Positions 27,701 through 35,319 of a stretch of DNA of 35,341 nucleotides are shown one piece after another. The notes beneath the pieces are model-generated. The model saw nothing but the letters and a program-made list of their open reading frames with translations. It was not told the origin of the DNA and made no database searches. The stretch is from Moorena sp. SS36440bin_2 (GTDB taxonomy: Bacteria > Cyanobacteriota > Cyanobacteriia > Cyanobacteriales > Coleofasciculaceae). Within the stretch, counting starts at the first letter, position 1; each line of letters begins with the position of its first letter. The stretch covers positions 1 through 35,341 of the forward strand of contig WTKN01000161.1 in the NCBI GenBank assembly GCA_011524395.1, written 5' to 3'. The position numbers were made by a program, and so were the translations under genes.

Positions 27701-29949
27701 GGCTAAAACAAAGTGAGAGTCAACTTTTGCGAGTTCGTAAACAACGACTGCGTGCTATTGCCATTAGCACAGTGATGGCACTTTTAGCAGTGACCAATGG
27801 TGGCTTGAGATGGCGAGCCGAAGCTCAACGAATCAATGCTATGCTTAGTGCCCTGAGTGCCTCTTCAGAAGCTCTTTTCGTATCCAATAAAACCTTTGAT
27901 GCTTTGCTCGAAGGGTTAAGAGCGGCAAAAAAACTACAACAGGAAGAGCAGCAATATCTACCATCTCGAACAGTAGAGGCAGATACCAGTCTACAAGTAA
28001 TCACAGCTCTGTCCCAGGCAGTTTATTCAGTTTCCGAACATAATCGACTCGAAGGACATAGTGATATTGTTTCCAGCATCAGTTTTTCCCCAGATGGTAA
28101 GTTTATTGCCTCCACCAGCCGCGATAAAACGGTCAAACTGTGGCATTCTGATGGCAAGTTGCTCCAAACCCTAGAAGGTCATCAAGATAGTGTAACCAGC
28201 GTATCCTTTAGTCCAGATAGTCAGTTAATTGCCTCTAGTAGCTGGGATGGCACAGTTAGACTATGGCGTCAAACTGGCGAGCTAGTCAGAATAATTACCC
28301 CTGATGCCGGTCATATATACAGTGTCAGTTTTAGTCGAGATGGCCAGATCATTGCTACAGCTGGCAAAGATAAAAAAATTCGATTATGGACTGTTGATGG
28401 CAAATTAATTAAAACCTTTTCCGGTCACCGGGGTGTAGTGCGGTCCGTAAGCTTTAGTGGAGATGGCCAGATCATTGCTTCTGCTAGTGCTGATAACACC
28501 ATTAAGCTGTGGAGTCAAACGGGAAAATTGCTAAATACTCTTAGAGGACATAGCGCTCAGGTTAACTGTGTAGTATTTAGTCCAGATAGTCAGTTAATTG
28601 CCTCCGCTAGCGATGATCAAACGGTAAAGTTGTGGAGTGCCAATGGCAAGCTAATCAAAACCTTTCCCAAGCATCAGCGATGGGTTAATGGTGTTGCTTT
28701 CAGTGCTGATGGTCAGCTGATAGCCTCTGCCAGTGATGATAATACAGTGCGGCTATGGAATCGTGAAGGCACTTTAATCAACACCTTTAAGGGACACAGC
28801 GATGGGGTTAGTGCTGTCAGTTTCAGTCCTACTAAATCTTTTAGTTCTCAAGACAACCTAGCTCACACCAAGTCCCATATCCCTCTACAACCATCCAACC
28901 CTCAAACTGACCAACTAATTCTGGCTTCAGCCAGCCACGATAAAACTATCAAGCTCTGGAGTAGTATTAATCAGTCTCACGTGATTTTAAGAGGGCATCA
29001 GGATGATGTACAGGATGTAACCTTTTCTCCAGACTCTCAACAGATTGCCACAGCTAGTAATGACAGAACTGTTAAGCTTTGGGATCGCAACGGAAACCTG
29101 CTCAAAACCTTAACAGGGCATCAAGATCGAGTCTACAGCATCAGTTTCAGTCCTGATGGTGAGCTAATTGCCTCTGGTAGTCGAGATGGCACGGTGAAAC
29201 TCTGGCATCGTAGCGGTACTTTGATTAAAACAATAAAGGGACATCAGGACTGGGTATTGAATGTTAGTTTTAGTCCTGACTCGGAGCGCCTCGCGTCTGC
29301 CAGTCGCGACAGGACAGTCAAAATTTGGGATCGCACTGGTAAATGGCTTCATACCCTGACTGGTCATAGTGAGCGGGTTAATGCAGTTAAGTTTAGCCAG
29401 GATAGTCAGCGATTGGCATCGGCCAGTGATGATCAAACGGTAAAGTTGTGGAGTGCTGATGGGCAGCTTCTGAAAACACTACCAGGTCATCGCAATTGGG
29501 TTTTGGATCTCAGCTTCTCACCCGACAACAAGTTCTTGGCAACAGCGAGTTATGATAACACAGTGAAACTCTGGCGCAAAGATGGCACTTTACAATCAAC
29601 CCTCAAAGGTCATACTGATAGTGTAGCCAAAGTCCGCTTTAGCCCCAAAGGCAAAATTTTGGCAACTAGCAGCTGGGACAACCAGGTTCAACTATGGCGC
29701 TTCGACGACACCCTGATCAAAACCTTGAAAGCTGGTGAGCATCGCGTCACAAATCTTAGCTGGAGCCATGATGGAACAGCCTTGGCAGTAGCTAGTGAAG
29801 ATGGTACAGTGGCAATCTGGAATTTGAATTTAGACGATCTGCTAGATAAAAGCTGCCACTGGCTAAGAAATTATCTCCAAAACAACCCAGAAGTCAGAGA
29901 AAGCGATCGCCAACTTTGTCAGCTGATTACAAACAGCCATATCAAATAG
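24748..29949 (+). CDS. TPR/nSTAND1 NTPase with 14 WD40 repeats (1733 aa)
   Basis: This is a giant STAND-type signalling protein. Residues 1 to about 190 form an alpha/beta domain that looks like a P-loop domain without its Walker A ('FALILVRCNYELF', 'SALMVSGLELVDGI', 'PLVVWVTDKGLQKLIRLAPYLKNW'). TPR-like helices cover about 215-545. The nSTAND1 ATPase has GTSGVGKSS (607-615) and D734-QFEE. A helical arm with a hydrophobic segment (about 1001-1020) follows, then 14 WD40 repeats (about 1100-1695), enough for two seven-bladed propellers. STAND proteins stay closed until the repeats bind a trigger, then oligomerise; many serve defence or programmed death. Insertions occur at about 252-325 (low complexity), 665-705 (from a DNA repeat) and 1361-1390. 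The effector would be the N-terminal domain or the partner ATPase; I cannot tell which. Confidence 0.9.
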   Translation: MKQQNPPETLAPYSARSLLTLSRAIMFSQGEFALILVRCNYELFRKQIWQYVREITELTIGELVCNKSSQTLFSNIFTTQQYGTTSALMVSGLELVDGINQVLLSANQVRDELPKCLTCPLVVWVTDKGLQKLIRLAPYLKNWATTSIRFELTIDQLLALCYLTADEIFANILARDLGEFLPNKVLSLAPDCPRRQEFEWALQDLQSHDISVDSVLLASKHFILGRDAFENDQINLALEHYQQSLNFWQENIGEWGGCFGSEAPDSDEHYCKQVKPVKACTSILGIASRKRKEGTIDTGNCFEQRLGQTNHSIPPFSHPPLTPSGLERLGLVFHHIGLCYWRQAQLQDSIGCYQWEQAQKNFCTAIDLFTKTGRLDLVAQLTIKLGEVLQHLEHWTELEALALAFLAQPHTQDNPVQLSRAYGFLATVAYEQSNWNHAINLALTAVRTLETSQPTLNPQKLCHRASYLLLAARSVRQLGKPKSAINYLEQAINLNTIEPNPLQQQPQLFMELLEELRSLYFEQKAYQRGFELKQQKRLIEQQFRFSTFAGMAPLQSVEPSRETDATITKKGFCASALEIAAAGRQTDVNGLLERISRNDHKLTVIHGTSGVGKSSLINAGLVPALSSRIIGARQTLTVVQTVYRNWLGELEKRLDLELASTVVFKFKDANVSPLTVQPTRRERLRGTIYPKGTPTANNLPDCNPCGEKPLILKPILDKLYRCSQHNLLTVLIFDQFEEFFFLATDLEQRHQFYNFLAQALNLPFVKIILSMREDYLHYLLEFERFKDLSVINNNILDQKLRYHLGDLSPENAKNVIHSLTAVSQFKLEPALIEALVKDLVTNTGVVRLIELQVVGAQLQAEKITTLEGYRALGHDPKTVLVERSLTQIIYDCGPENEDAVWEVLFSLTDQRGTRPLKTQAELVLSNWDNSTLTQIPLILEILVGSGLVFQVPETPQNRYQLIHDYLVIPIRQKYKQRTQSNIRVRLKQSESQLLRVRKQRLRAIAISTVMALLAVTNGGLRWRAEAQRINAMLSALSASSEALFVSNKTFDALLEGLRAAKKLQQEEQQYLPSRTVEADTSLQVITALSQAVYSVSEHNRLEGHSDIVSSISFSPDGKFIASTSRDKTVKLWHSDGKLLQTLEGHQDSVTSVSFSPDSQLIASSSWDGTVRLWRQTGELVRIITPDAGHIYSVSFSRDGQIIATAGKDKKIRLWTVDGKLIKTFSGHRGVVRSVSFSGDGQIIASASADNTIKLWSQTGKLLNTLRGHSAQVNCVVFSPDSQLIASASDDQTVKLWSANGKLIKTFPKHQRWVNGVAFSADGQLIASASDDNTVRLWNREGTLINTFKGHSDGVSAVSFSPTKSFSSQDNLAHTKSHIPLQPSNPQTDQLILASASHDKTIKLWSSINQSHVILRGHQDDVQDVTFSPDSQQIATASNDRTVKLWDRNGNLLKTLTGHQDRVYSISFSPDGELIASGSRDGTVKLWHRSGTLIKTIKGHQDWVLNVSFSPDSERLASASRDRTVKIWDRTGKWLHTLTGHSERVNAVKFSQDSQRLASASDDQTVKLWSADGQLLKTLPGHRNWVLDLSFSPDNKFLATASYDNTVKLWRKDGTLQSTLKGHTDSVAKVRFSPKGKILATSSWDNQVQLWRFDDTLIKTLKAGEHRVTNLSWSHDGTALAVASEDGTVAIWNLNLDDLLDKSCHWLRNYLQNNPEVRESDRQLCQLITNSHIK
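26780..26830. repeat. 20-bp direct repeat inserted in the STAND ATPase
   Basis: CTACCCGAAGGGAACGCCTA occurs exactly at 26780-26799 and 26811-26830. The two copies are 31 bp apart and so are read in different frames, as TRRERL and YPKGTPT. The unit resembles small GC-rich dispersed repeats of large cyanobacterial genomes. It lies between Walker A and Walker B in a tolerant loop. Confidence 0.8.
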
Positions 29950-30425
29950 AATAATTAGTAGGTCTTTTGCGGTAATGTTAGACTGGGAAATGGTGAATGG
30001 GTAATCATTGAACAACTAACGATGAAAACCAATGACCACAATAATTTTCCGGAGGGGAAGTTGGGTGGGAGGAAAGTTAATAATATGGGACTGATACCCC
30101 CAGCTTGCTTATCCTTAGTAAGGATAGTTGATTTCTTGAAATCCCAGCTAGATGGGATTATGGTGGTGTGGTGTGGTGGTATGATGGCGTGATTAGCTAA
30201 TGAGGTTAGTATGGATAAATAACATCCTCATGACCCTAATCAACAACACAGATGACCCCTAAAAGGCTATAGCCATAGGGGTATCTTAAAAGGGTTAGAC
30301 TACCCAAAATTGAACAAGGGGGTGTCAGTCTCAGATTGATTTGCATAGGAGCTGTCTGACATCCCCGTTCGTTAGATTTAGCTTAGCTCCTTTGCATTAG
30401 TTTCCCGACCTTAAGCGAAAGGATT
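29950..30425. other. intergenic region before the processing protease
   Basis: No gene is seen. It contains a palindrome TATCCTTA-G-TAAGGATA (30110-30126), a GT-rich simple stretch (GGTGGTGTGGTGTGGTGGT, about 30161-30180), and a long stem at 30318-30366. The protease promoter should lie here; I see no convincing boxes. Confidence 0.45.
30318..30366 (+). promoter_or_regulatory. stem-loop in the leader of the processing protease
   Basis: GGGGGTGTCAG (30318-30328) pairs with CTGACATCCCC (30356-30366) over 11 positions with one wobble, around a 27-nt loop, about 60 bp before the protease start. It could be a leader structure, or the terminator of the WD40 transcript without a T run, or a repeat remnant. 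Confidence 0.4.
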
Positions 30426-31721
30426 ATGGTAATTACAAAACGTGGCCTGGTTCTTGGTGCGACAGCAGTAGTCCTAACAACTGTAGCAGTTACAGGAGCT
30501 GGTCTTCATCTATCTCAAAGTCAGGCTTTCTTTCGCGAGAGTCCTAAGGAGCTAGTTGATGAAGTTTGGCAAATTATTAACCGCAGGTATGTAGATGCTA
30601 CCTTCAACCAAGTTGATTGGGAAGAAGTTCGCCAAGATTATCTGAATCGGTCTTACAGTAGCAAGGAACAAGCCTACAAGGCAATCCGAGAAATGCTAGA
30701 GCCCTTGGACGATCCTTACACCCGGTTTATGGATCCCGAAGAGTTCAAGAATATGCAGATTGATACATCTGGGGAATTAACTGGTGTAGGTATTCAGATT
30801 GCCCTGGATGAAGAAACAAAAAAGTTGATGGTGATTTCCCCTATTGAGGATACCCCAGCTTTTAAAGCGGGAATCCTGGCAAAGGATATGATTATCAAAA
30901 TTGATGGCAAGAGTACCGAAGGTATGGATGTTAACGATGCAGTACAACTGATCCGAGGCAAGCCAGGGACTTCTGTGACTTTGACCATTCAGCGAGGCCA
31001 AAAGGTAGTTGACTATCCGATTACACGAGCGAGGATTGAAATCCACCCTGTAAAGTATAGCTATCGGGAAACTTCAGATGGTTATGGCATCGGCTACATT
31101 CGCCTTTCTCAATTTAGTGCTAACGCCGCAAAGGAGATGGGGGAAGCAATCCGAAAGTTAGAAGAACAGAAGGTTAGTGGCTATGTTTTAGATCTGCGCT
31201 CTAACCCTGGGGGGCTACTTTATGCCAGTATTGAGATTGCTCGGATGTGGTTTGATTCCGGTACGATTGTGTCAACAGTTAACCGAATCGGCAAATCCGA
31301 ATACCAGAAAGCAATTAATCGCTCTCTGACTGATAAACCATTAGTGGTATTGGTGGATGGTGGTTCAGCTAGTGCTAGCGAAATTCTTTCGGGTGCTTTA
31401 CAAGACAATCAACGTGCTATCTTGGTAGGAACTCAGACTTTTGGTAAGGGCTTAGTCCAATCCGTCCGAGGGCTTGGAGATGGCTCAGGTCTGGCAGTAA
31501 CCATTGCTAAGTATCTTACCCCTAGTGGTCGCGATATTAATAAGTCCGGAATTGAACCAGATATTGTGTTTGAGCTTTCGGATGAACAGCGTAAGGACTT
31601 GCAGAAAAATCGTGACAAAGTTGGCACCTTGGATGATGCTCAGTATGCTAAAGCGTTTGATATTTTGGTCCAGGAAATTGCTGCCAAACAAGGGTCAAGG
31701 GCAGAAAGGAAAGCTCGTTAA
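30426..31721 (+). CDS. C-terminal processing protease, S41 family (CtpB/CtpC-like, 431 aa)
   Basis: This is an exported serine protease that trims C-termini of periplasmic or lumenal proteins; the cyanobacterial paralogue CtpA matures photosystem II protein D1. A signal-anchor stretch lies at about 6-27, a PDZ domain at about 110-195 (GELTGVGIQI start), and the catalytic core carries the Ser/Lys dyad: S316 in GGSASASEI and K341 in TFGKG, 25 residues apart as in characterised CtpA. The N-terminus (MVITKRGLVLGATA) and the charged C-terminal tail differ from the D1-processing CtpA as I remember it, so I place it nearer CtpB/CtpC and give no symbol. AAAGG lies 3 bp before the ATG. The gene stands alone. 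Confidence 0.93.
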   Translation: MVITKRGLVLGATAVVLTTVAVTGAGLHLSQSQAFFRESPKELVDEVWQIINRRYVDATFNQVDWEEVRQDYLNRSYSSKEQAYKAIREMLEPLDDPYTRFMDPEEFKNMQIDTSGELTGVGIQIALDEETKKLMVISPIEDTPAFKAGILAKDMIIKIDGKSTEGMDVNDAVQLIRGKPGTSVTLTIQRGQKVVDYPITRARIEIHPVKYSYRETSDGYGIGYIRLSQFSANAAKEMGEAIRKLEEQKVSGYVLDLRSNPGGLLYASIEIARMWFDSGTIVSTVNRIGKSEYQKAINRSLTDKPLVVLVDGGSASASEILSGALQDNQRAILVGTQTFGKGLVQSVRGLGDGSGLAVTIAKYLTPSGRDINKSGIEPDIVFELSDEQRKDLQKNRDKVGTLDDAQYAKAFDILVQEIAAKQGSRAERKAR

Positions 31722-32065
31722 GCCTTACACTTTTACCTGATTGAGAGTTGGTCGATTCTGGCAAGAGATGGGAGATTTTATATTAGTAATTCTCCCCACT
31801 ACTTCTAATTTATAATTGCTAATTGGTAACTAGTAATTGGTCATTGCTAATTTACAAACGCCCTAAGGTTATAAGTTAAGATATTTGACTGATATGAGGT
31901 TCTCCGTTCCCCTTTCCCTTTCAGGCAAAGTATGATCTAGCAATACCATCTATATAGTGTTATATTTGGTAAGTGATCAGGCTTTCCAAGTAGTTGATTC
32001 CTAGAAAAATTTTTTTTGCCTATTTCGGACTTACTATACATTGAGTCAGCATTTTTTTGATTAAG

Positions 32066-32097
32066 CGGTCTTATTGATAATTGAGACCGTTTTTTTT
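32066..32097 (+). terminator. rho-independent terminator
   Basis: CGGTCT (32066-32071) and AGACCG (32084-32089) form a stem directly followed by eight T residues (32090-32097). It ends a plus-strand transcript, either the protease mRNA or an unannotated small RNA. Confidence 0.7.
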
Positions 32098-32227
32098 GTA
32101 CCACAAGTCTCTATAATTACCAGTTCATTATAATCCTAGCCCGGTTACCGTCAGATAAATCTCCTTGAAATTTCCTTAGTGACGAAAAAGTAGAGACGTA
32201 GCATGCTAAATGTCTAATGAACCAACG

Positions 32228-32273
32228 ATCAGCAGTCTCCAGCAGTTGAATACAACTGCTGGAGACTGCTGAT
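32228..32273. repeat. 21-bp perfect inverted repeat, AATA loop
   Basis: Positions 32228-32248 (ATCAGCAGTCTCCAGCAGTT plus G) pair without mismatch with 32253-32273. Its last three bases are also the first three of the next palindrome, so both hairpins cannot form fully at once. Confidence 0.75.
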
Positions 32274-32306
32274 TTTTGGCAATAGCGATCGCTATTGCCA
32301 AAAATC
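32271..32306. repeat. 36-bp perfect palindrome centred on HIP1
   Basis: The sequence from 32271 to 32306 equals its own reverse complement at all 36 positions, with GCGATCGC at 32285-32292 in the centre and GATTTTTGGC / GCCAAAAATC at the ends. HIP1 itself is only 8 bp; the extension to 36 bp is unusual. Confidence 0.8.
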
Positions 32307-32566
32307 CGTGCCACCCAATCAGAGCCAGGGCTTGAAAACGGAATAGTTATAACTAACTAATAATAGTTAGTTTGTGGATAATTTGTATTTCTATAGTAAG
32401 CCTCCATACAAATGACCCCTAAAAACTAACAAAAAATTTACGAATACTTCACCCTAAAGCTGGTATTATCTATAGTCAGTCGTGTCACTAAATAGGGATA
32501 ATAGAAGTAAAGTTGTCGAAGACGTACAACTGTTAACAAAAAAGCTAAGTAAGAGAGGCGTGAGCA

Positions 32567-32779
32567 ATGGCAACTACGACCATTTCCCAACGTGACCTTT
32601 CAGCTCTCAGTGCAGAGGACGTTGCCAAGTTGGCTGCACGTCTAGAGCTGGATGATTACTCTGGCGCATTTGAAGGACTCAAAGATTGGCATCTACTGCG
32701 GGCACTGGCGTTTCAGCGTCCAGAGTTAGCGCAACCCTATCTCTATTTACTGGACATGGAAGCTTACGACGAGGCGTGA
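32567..32779 (+). CDS. DUF2555 family small protein (70 aa)
   Basis: This is a small soluble acidic protein that I recognise as the cyanobacterial DUF2555 type from its pattern ('[21 protein letters not shown]', '[17 protein letters not shown]', '[13 protein letters not shown]'). Its biochemical role is not known to me. AGAGAGG precedes the ATG at good spacing. The stop codon overlaps the GTG start of coaBC (GTGA, 32776-32779), so the two are translationally coupled. This ties the small protein to coenzyme A synthesis by expression, though not necessarily by function. Confidence 0.85.
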   Translation: MATTTISQRDLSALSAEDVAKLAARLELDDYSGAFEGLKDWHLLRALAFQRPELAQPYLYLLDMEAYDEA

Positions 32780-34020
32780 ATAAGGGTAGAAGAGTTTTAA
32801 TTGGTTTATGTGGGGGCATCGCTGCCTATAAAGTTTGTGAGGTTGTTTCTACCCTATTTAAGGAGGTGGCTGAAGTAAGGGTAATTCTAACCCAGGGAGC
32901 TGAAAAATTTATCACTCCTTTGACTCTAAGTACCCTCTCTCGCCATCCAGCTTATACAGACAACGTATTCTGGCAAGCAAAGCACGAACGCCCGGTGCAT
33001 ATTGAATTAGGGGAATGGGCAGAAGTATTGGTGATTGCTCCTCTGACGGCTAATACCCTAGGTAAGTTGTCTTATGGCTTAGCAGATAACTTACTAACCA
33101 ATACGGTTCTAGCGTCTAGTTGCCCTATTTTGTTGGCACCAGCTATGAATACAGATATGTGGAAGCAGCAGTCAGTGCAACGAAATTGGCAACAGCTGTT
33201 AAGTGACCCCAGGTATTATAGTGTTGGTCCAACAGCAGGACGGTTAGCATGCGATCGCATTGGTGCAGGACGGATGGCAGAACCAGAGGAGATAATCGCC
33301 TCTATCCAATCCCTGCTCTACACTGGTGGCAAAAGAGACTTAGCCGGTAAACAAGTTTTAATCAGTACTGGTGGCACTCGGGAATATATAGATCCAGTAC
33401 GCTTTATTGGGAATCCCTCCACAGGCAAGATGGGACTAGCCCTAGCCCAAGCTGCCAGAAATCGGGGAGCAATTGTCACCCTAGTTCATGGACCAGCTAC
33501 TTGGGAAGTACCGATGGGTATCCGGACAATTCCAGTAGTGAGTGCTACTGAGATGCATCGGGCGATGCTAGCCAATTTTCCCAATGCTGATTTGATTGTG
33601 ATGGCAGCAGCAGTAGCAGATGTAACCCCTGGAATCTACCAGGAGATGAAGATACCGAAGCATGGACTTCCTGCTGCTCTACCTTTAAAACCAGTGCCAG
33701 ATATCCTAGCTGAATTGGGACGACTGAAACACCCCCATCAGTATTTAGTAGGATTTGCTGCACAAACTGGAGATATTATCAAGCCTGCGTTACAAAAATT
33801 AAACAAGAAGCGATTGGATGCAATTGTAGCTAACCCAGTTGACAAACCAAATGCTGGTTTTGGCAGTGATACCAACCAAGCAATTTTGATTGATAACAGA
33901 GGACGTCATCAACAGATTAATCGCTGCACTAAATTAGAGTTAGCTCACCATTTATTTGATTTTATCCAAAATCCTCCGGAAGGTAATAGTAATGTAAAGT
34001 ATCAAATCATTAGTAGATAA
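32776..34020 (+). CDS. coaBC: bifunctional phosphopantothenoylcysteine decarboxylase / phosphopantothenate-cysteine ligase (414 aa)
   Basis: This cytoplasmic enzyme carries out two steps of coenzyme A synthesis: CoaB joins 4'-phosphopantothenate to cysteine, and the flavin-dependent CoaC half decarboxylates the product. The CoaC part (1 to about 185) shows GGIAAYK, the active-site histidine H75 in [17 protein letters not shown] (122-129) and C159 in the [16 protein letters not shown] loop. The CoaB part starts at about 190 with '[20 protein letters not shown]'. I start it at GTG 32776, overlapping the DUF2555 stop by 4 nt, because this puts [11 protein letters not shown] at the normal N-terminus; an ATG further up (32686) would add 30 residues with no family likeness inside the DUF2555 gene. 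Confidence 0.96.
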   Translation: MNKGRRVLIGLCGGIAAYKVCEVVSTLFKEVAEVRVILTQGAEKFITPLTLSTLSRHPAYTDNVFWQAKHERPVHIELGEWAEVLVIAPLTANTLGKLSYGLADNLLTNTVLASSCPILLAPAMNTDMWKQQSVQRNWQQLLSDPRYYSVGPTAGRLACDRIGAGRMAEPEEIIASIQSLLYTGGKRDLAGKQVLISTGGTREYIDPVRFIGNPSTGKMGLALAQAARNRGAIVTLVHGPATWEVPMGIRTIPVVSATEMHRAMLANFPNADLIVMAAAVADVTPGIYQEMKIPKHGLPAALPLKPVPDILAELGRLKHPHQYLVGFAAQTGDIIKPALQKLNKKRLDAIVANPVDKPNAGFGSDTNQAILIDNRGRHQQINRCTKLELAHHLFDFIQNPPEGNSNVKYQIISR

Positions 34021-34064
34021 ATAGGCTGTTTATAAGTCATTGAAATTAACCGTAAACCAACTAA

Positions 34065-34460
34065 TTAGCTCAAAGTTTCCACTAACTTACCTACTCGTTC
34101 TTTAATTTCATCTCGGACACGGCGAAAGGTCTCTAGTGGTTGCCCATCAGGATCATCGAGCTGCCAATCTTCAAAAACATCTCGTAATACCCAGGCTTCT
34201 GGTAAATTAACACCACAGCCGCACAAGGAAATGACAGCATCATAGTCTTCAGCCTTGAAATCCTTTAAAGGATTAGAGGTCTGGTCAGTAATATCTATAT
34301 TAATTTCATCCATGACTTGAATTGCGGTAGGATGAACTCGGCTTGCTTCTAGTCCAGAACTAGTAACAGAAATCTTCCCTTCTCCTAAGGTTCTAGCAAA
34401 CCCCTCGGCCATTTGAGAACGGCAGGAATTTCTTTTACAAACAAACATGATTTGTTTCAT
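34065..34460 (-). CDS. arsC: arsenate reductase, low-molecular-weight phosphatase type (131 aa)
   Basis: This enzyme reduces arsenate to arsenite in the cytoplasm. The phosphatase P-loop C8-KRNSC-R14-S opens the protein, the DPDG acid loop lies near residue 112, and C80 and C82 lie in LCGCGVNLP. The trio C8, C80, C82 is that of the Synechocystis ArsC, which uses glutathione/glutaredoxin, as I recall, and not the thioredoxin-linked C82/C89 pair of Staphylococcus. It follows the aquaporin gene by 67 bp on the same strand, so the two are probably one transcript: arsenate is reduced here and arsenite can leave by the channel. A plain tyrosine phosphatase is less likely because of the extra cysteines. 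Confidence 0.92.
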   Translation of the reverse strand: MKQIMFVCKRNSCRSQMAEGFARTLGEGKISVTSSGLEASRVHPTAIQVMDEINIDITDQTSNPLKDFKAEDYDAVISLCGCGVNLPEAWVLRDVFEDWQLDDPDGQPLETFRRVRDEIKERVGKLVETLS

Positions 34461-34527
34461 AGTGATTTGTTATTGATTAGTTGTTATTTAGTAATTGTTA
34501 CTGGTTACTTTTTAGCTAGCTATGCTT

Positions 34528-35244
34528 TTATTTAATATCCCTAAATCCATGGGAAAGTTGCCGATAAGCAATCACAGCTAATTGCGCTCCTACAATTGGG
34601 GCAACCCAATAAATCCATTGATGTTGCCAAATCCCAGCTACTAGGGCTGGCCCCAATGAACGGGCTGGATTCATGCTGGCACCGGTAATTGGTCCGAAGC
34701 AAGCTGCTTCTAATGCTACGGTTAAGCCAATAGCCAAACCAGCAAAGCCAATGGGAGCACGGCGGTCGAGACCAGAGCCTAAGATCACAAACATTAAGAT
34801 AAAGGTGAGTACTACTTCCAGCACTAAGGATTGAAACCAGTTCCCTTGTAGAGGCAGAGTTGCGCCAAGATCAGCAACATACCCCAGTGTCAACAACAGT
34901 AATGTTGAAGCAGCGATCGCACCAATGCATTGAGCGAGGATATAAGGTAAAACTTTGCGAGCGGGAAAAAAGCCACTAGCCCAGAAAGCAAGAGTCACAG
35001 CTGGGTTAATATGGGCATCGCTAATATGTCCTGTGGCATAGATTAAAGCAGCGACCACTGCTCCAAAAACAAAACTGACGCCCAAATGAGTTAAGGCTCC
35101 ACTAGTGATGTGATTAACCATGACAGCACCAGTGCCAACAAAAACTAAGATAAATGTAGCCATGCCCTCAGTTACTGCCTCTCGCCAGCAATGGGATATT
35201 AAGGGCCAGAGAGTTTGTTTGGGTATCAGTTTGCGGATTCTCAT
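34528..35244 (-). CDS. MIP channel, NIP/AqpN-like aquaporin, probable arsenite channel (238 aa)
   Basis: This six-helix membrane channel has both NPA boxes: HISDAHINPAVTLAFW and GPITGASMNPARSLGPA. The second box with its flank closely resembles plant NIP channels. Aligned by eye to AqpZ, the selectivity filter reads F, A, A, R: the His and Thr of water-specific AqpZ are replaced by Ala, which should widen the pore for small neutral solutes such as arsenite, boric acid or glycerol. With arsC next in the transcript, passive arsenite exit is the simplest role, as for AqpS in rhizobial ars operons. Bacterial AqpN channels in ars operons have been proposed as the source of plant NIPs. The real substrate is untested. 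An ArsR gene may lie beyond the window edge. Confidence 0.9.
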   Translation of the reverse strand: MRIRKLIPKQTLWPLISHCWREAVTEGMATFILVFVGTGAVMVNHITSGALTHLGVSFVFGAVVAALIYATGHISDAHINPAVTLAFWASGFFPARKVLPYILAQCIGAIAASTLLLLTLGYVADLGATLPLQGNWFQSLVLEVVLTFILMFVILGSGLDRRAPIGFAGLAIGLTVALEAACFGPITGASMNPARSLGPALVAGIWQHQWIYWVAPIVGAQLAVIAYRQLSHGFRDIK

Positions 35245-35289
35245 TTAACGATGATCTAATTTATCCACAGCAGAAGGATTTAACAGTAA

Positions 35290-35319
35290 GCTGTTATGCA
35301 TTTAAACTGTGATAACAGC
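35290..35319. promoter_or_regulatory. inverted repeat upstream of the aquaporin-arsC unit
   Basis: GCTGTTAT (35290-35297) and ATAACAGC (35312-35319) are perfect inverted repeats with 14 bp between, 46-75 bp upstream of the aquaporin start. A third TAACAG lies at 35281. The placement fits an operator for an ArsR-like repressor, but the spacing is not a known consensus. Confidence 0.35.

Larger units (their letters stand above)
31722..32566. other. 845-bp intergenic region rich in palindromes
   Basis: There is no supported gene. Contents in order: AT-rich degenerate heptamer-like DNA (about 31800-31860, with ATTGGT/ATTGCT units), a standard terminator (32066-32097), a 21-bp inverted repeat (32228-32273), a 36-bp perfect palindrome centred on HIP1 (32271-32306), and the upstream region of the DUF2555-coaBC pair, with GGATAAT near 32497 as a possible -10 box. 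The terminator lies 345 bp after the protease stop, so a long 3' tail or a small RNA gene could end there. Confidence 0.5.

Noticed and set aside
32042-32097. Yfr1-type small RNA ending at the terminator
   Set aside because: Length and terminator would fit, but the conserved unpaired motif ACTCCTCACAC is absent.
32686-32775. Longer coaBC starting at the ATG at 32686
   Set aside because: The extra 30 residues lie inside the DUF2555 gene in another frame and show no CoaBC likeness; GTG at 32776 gives the normal N-terminus.
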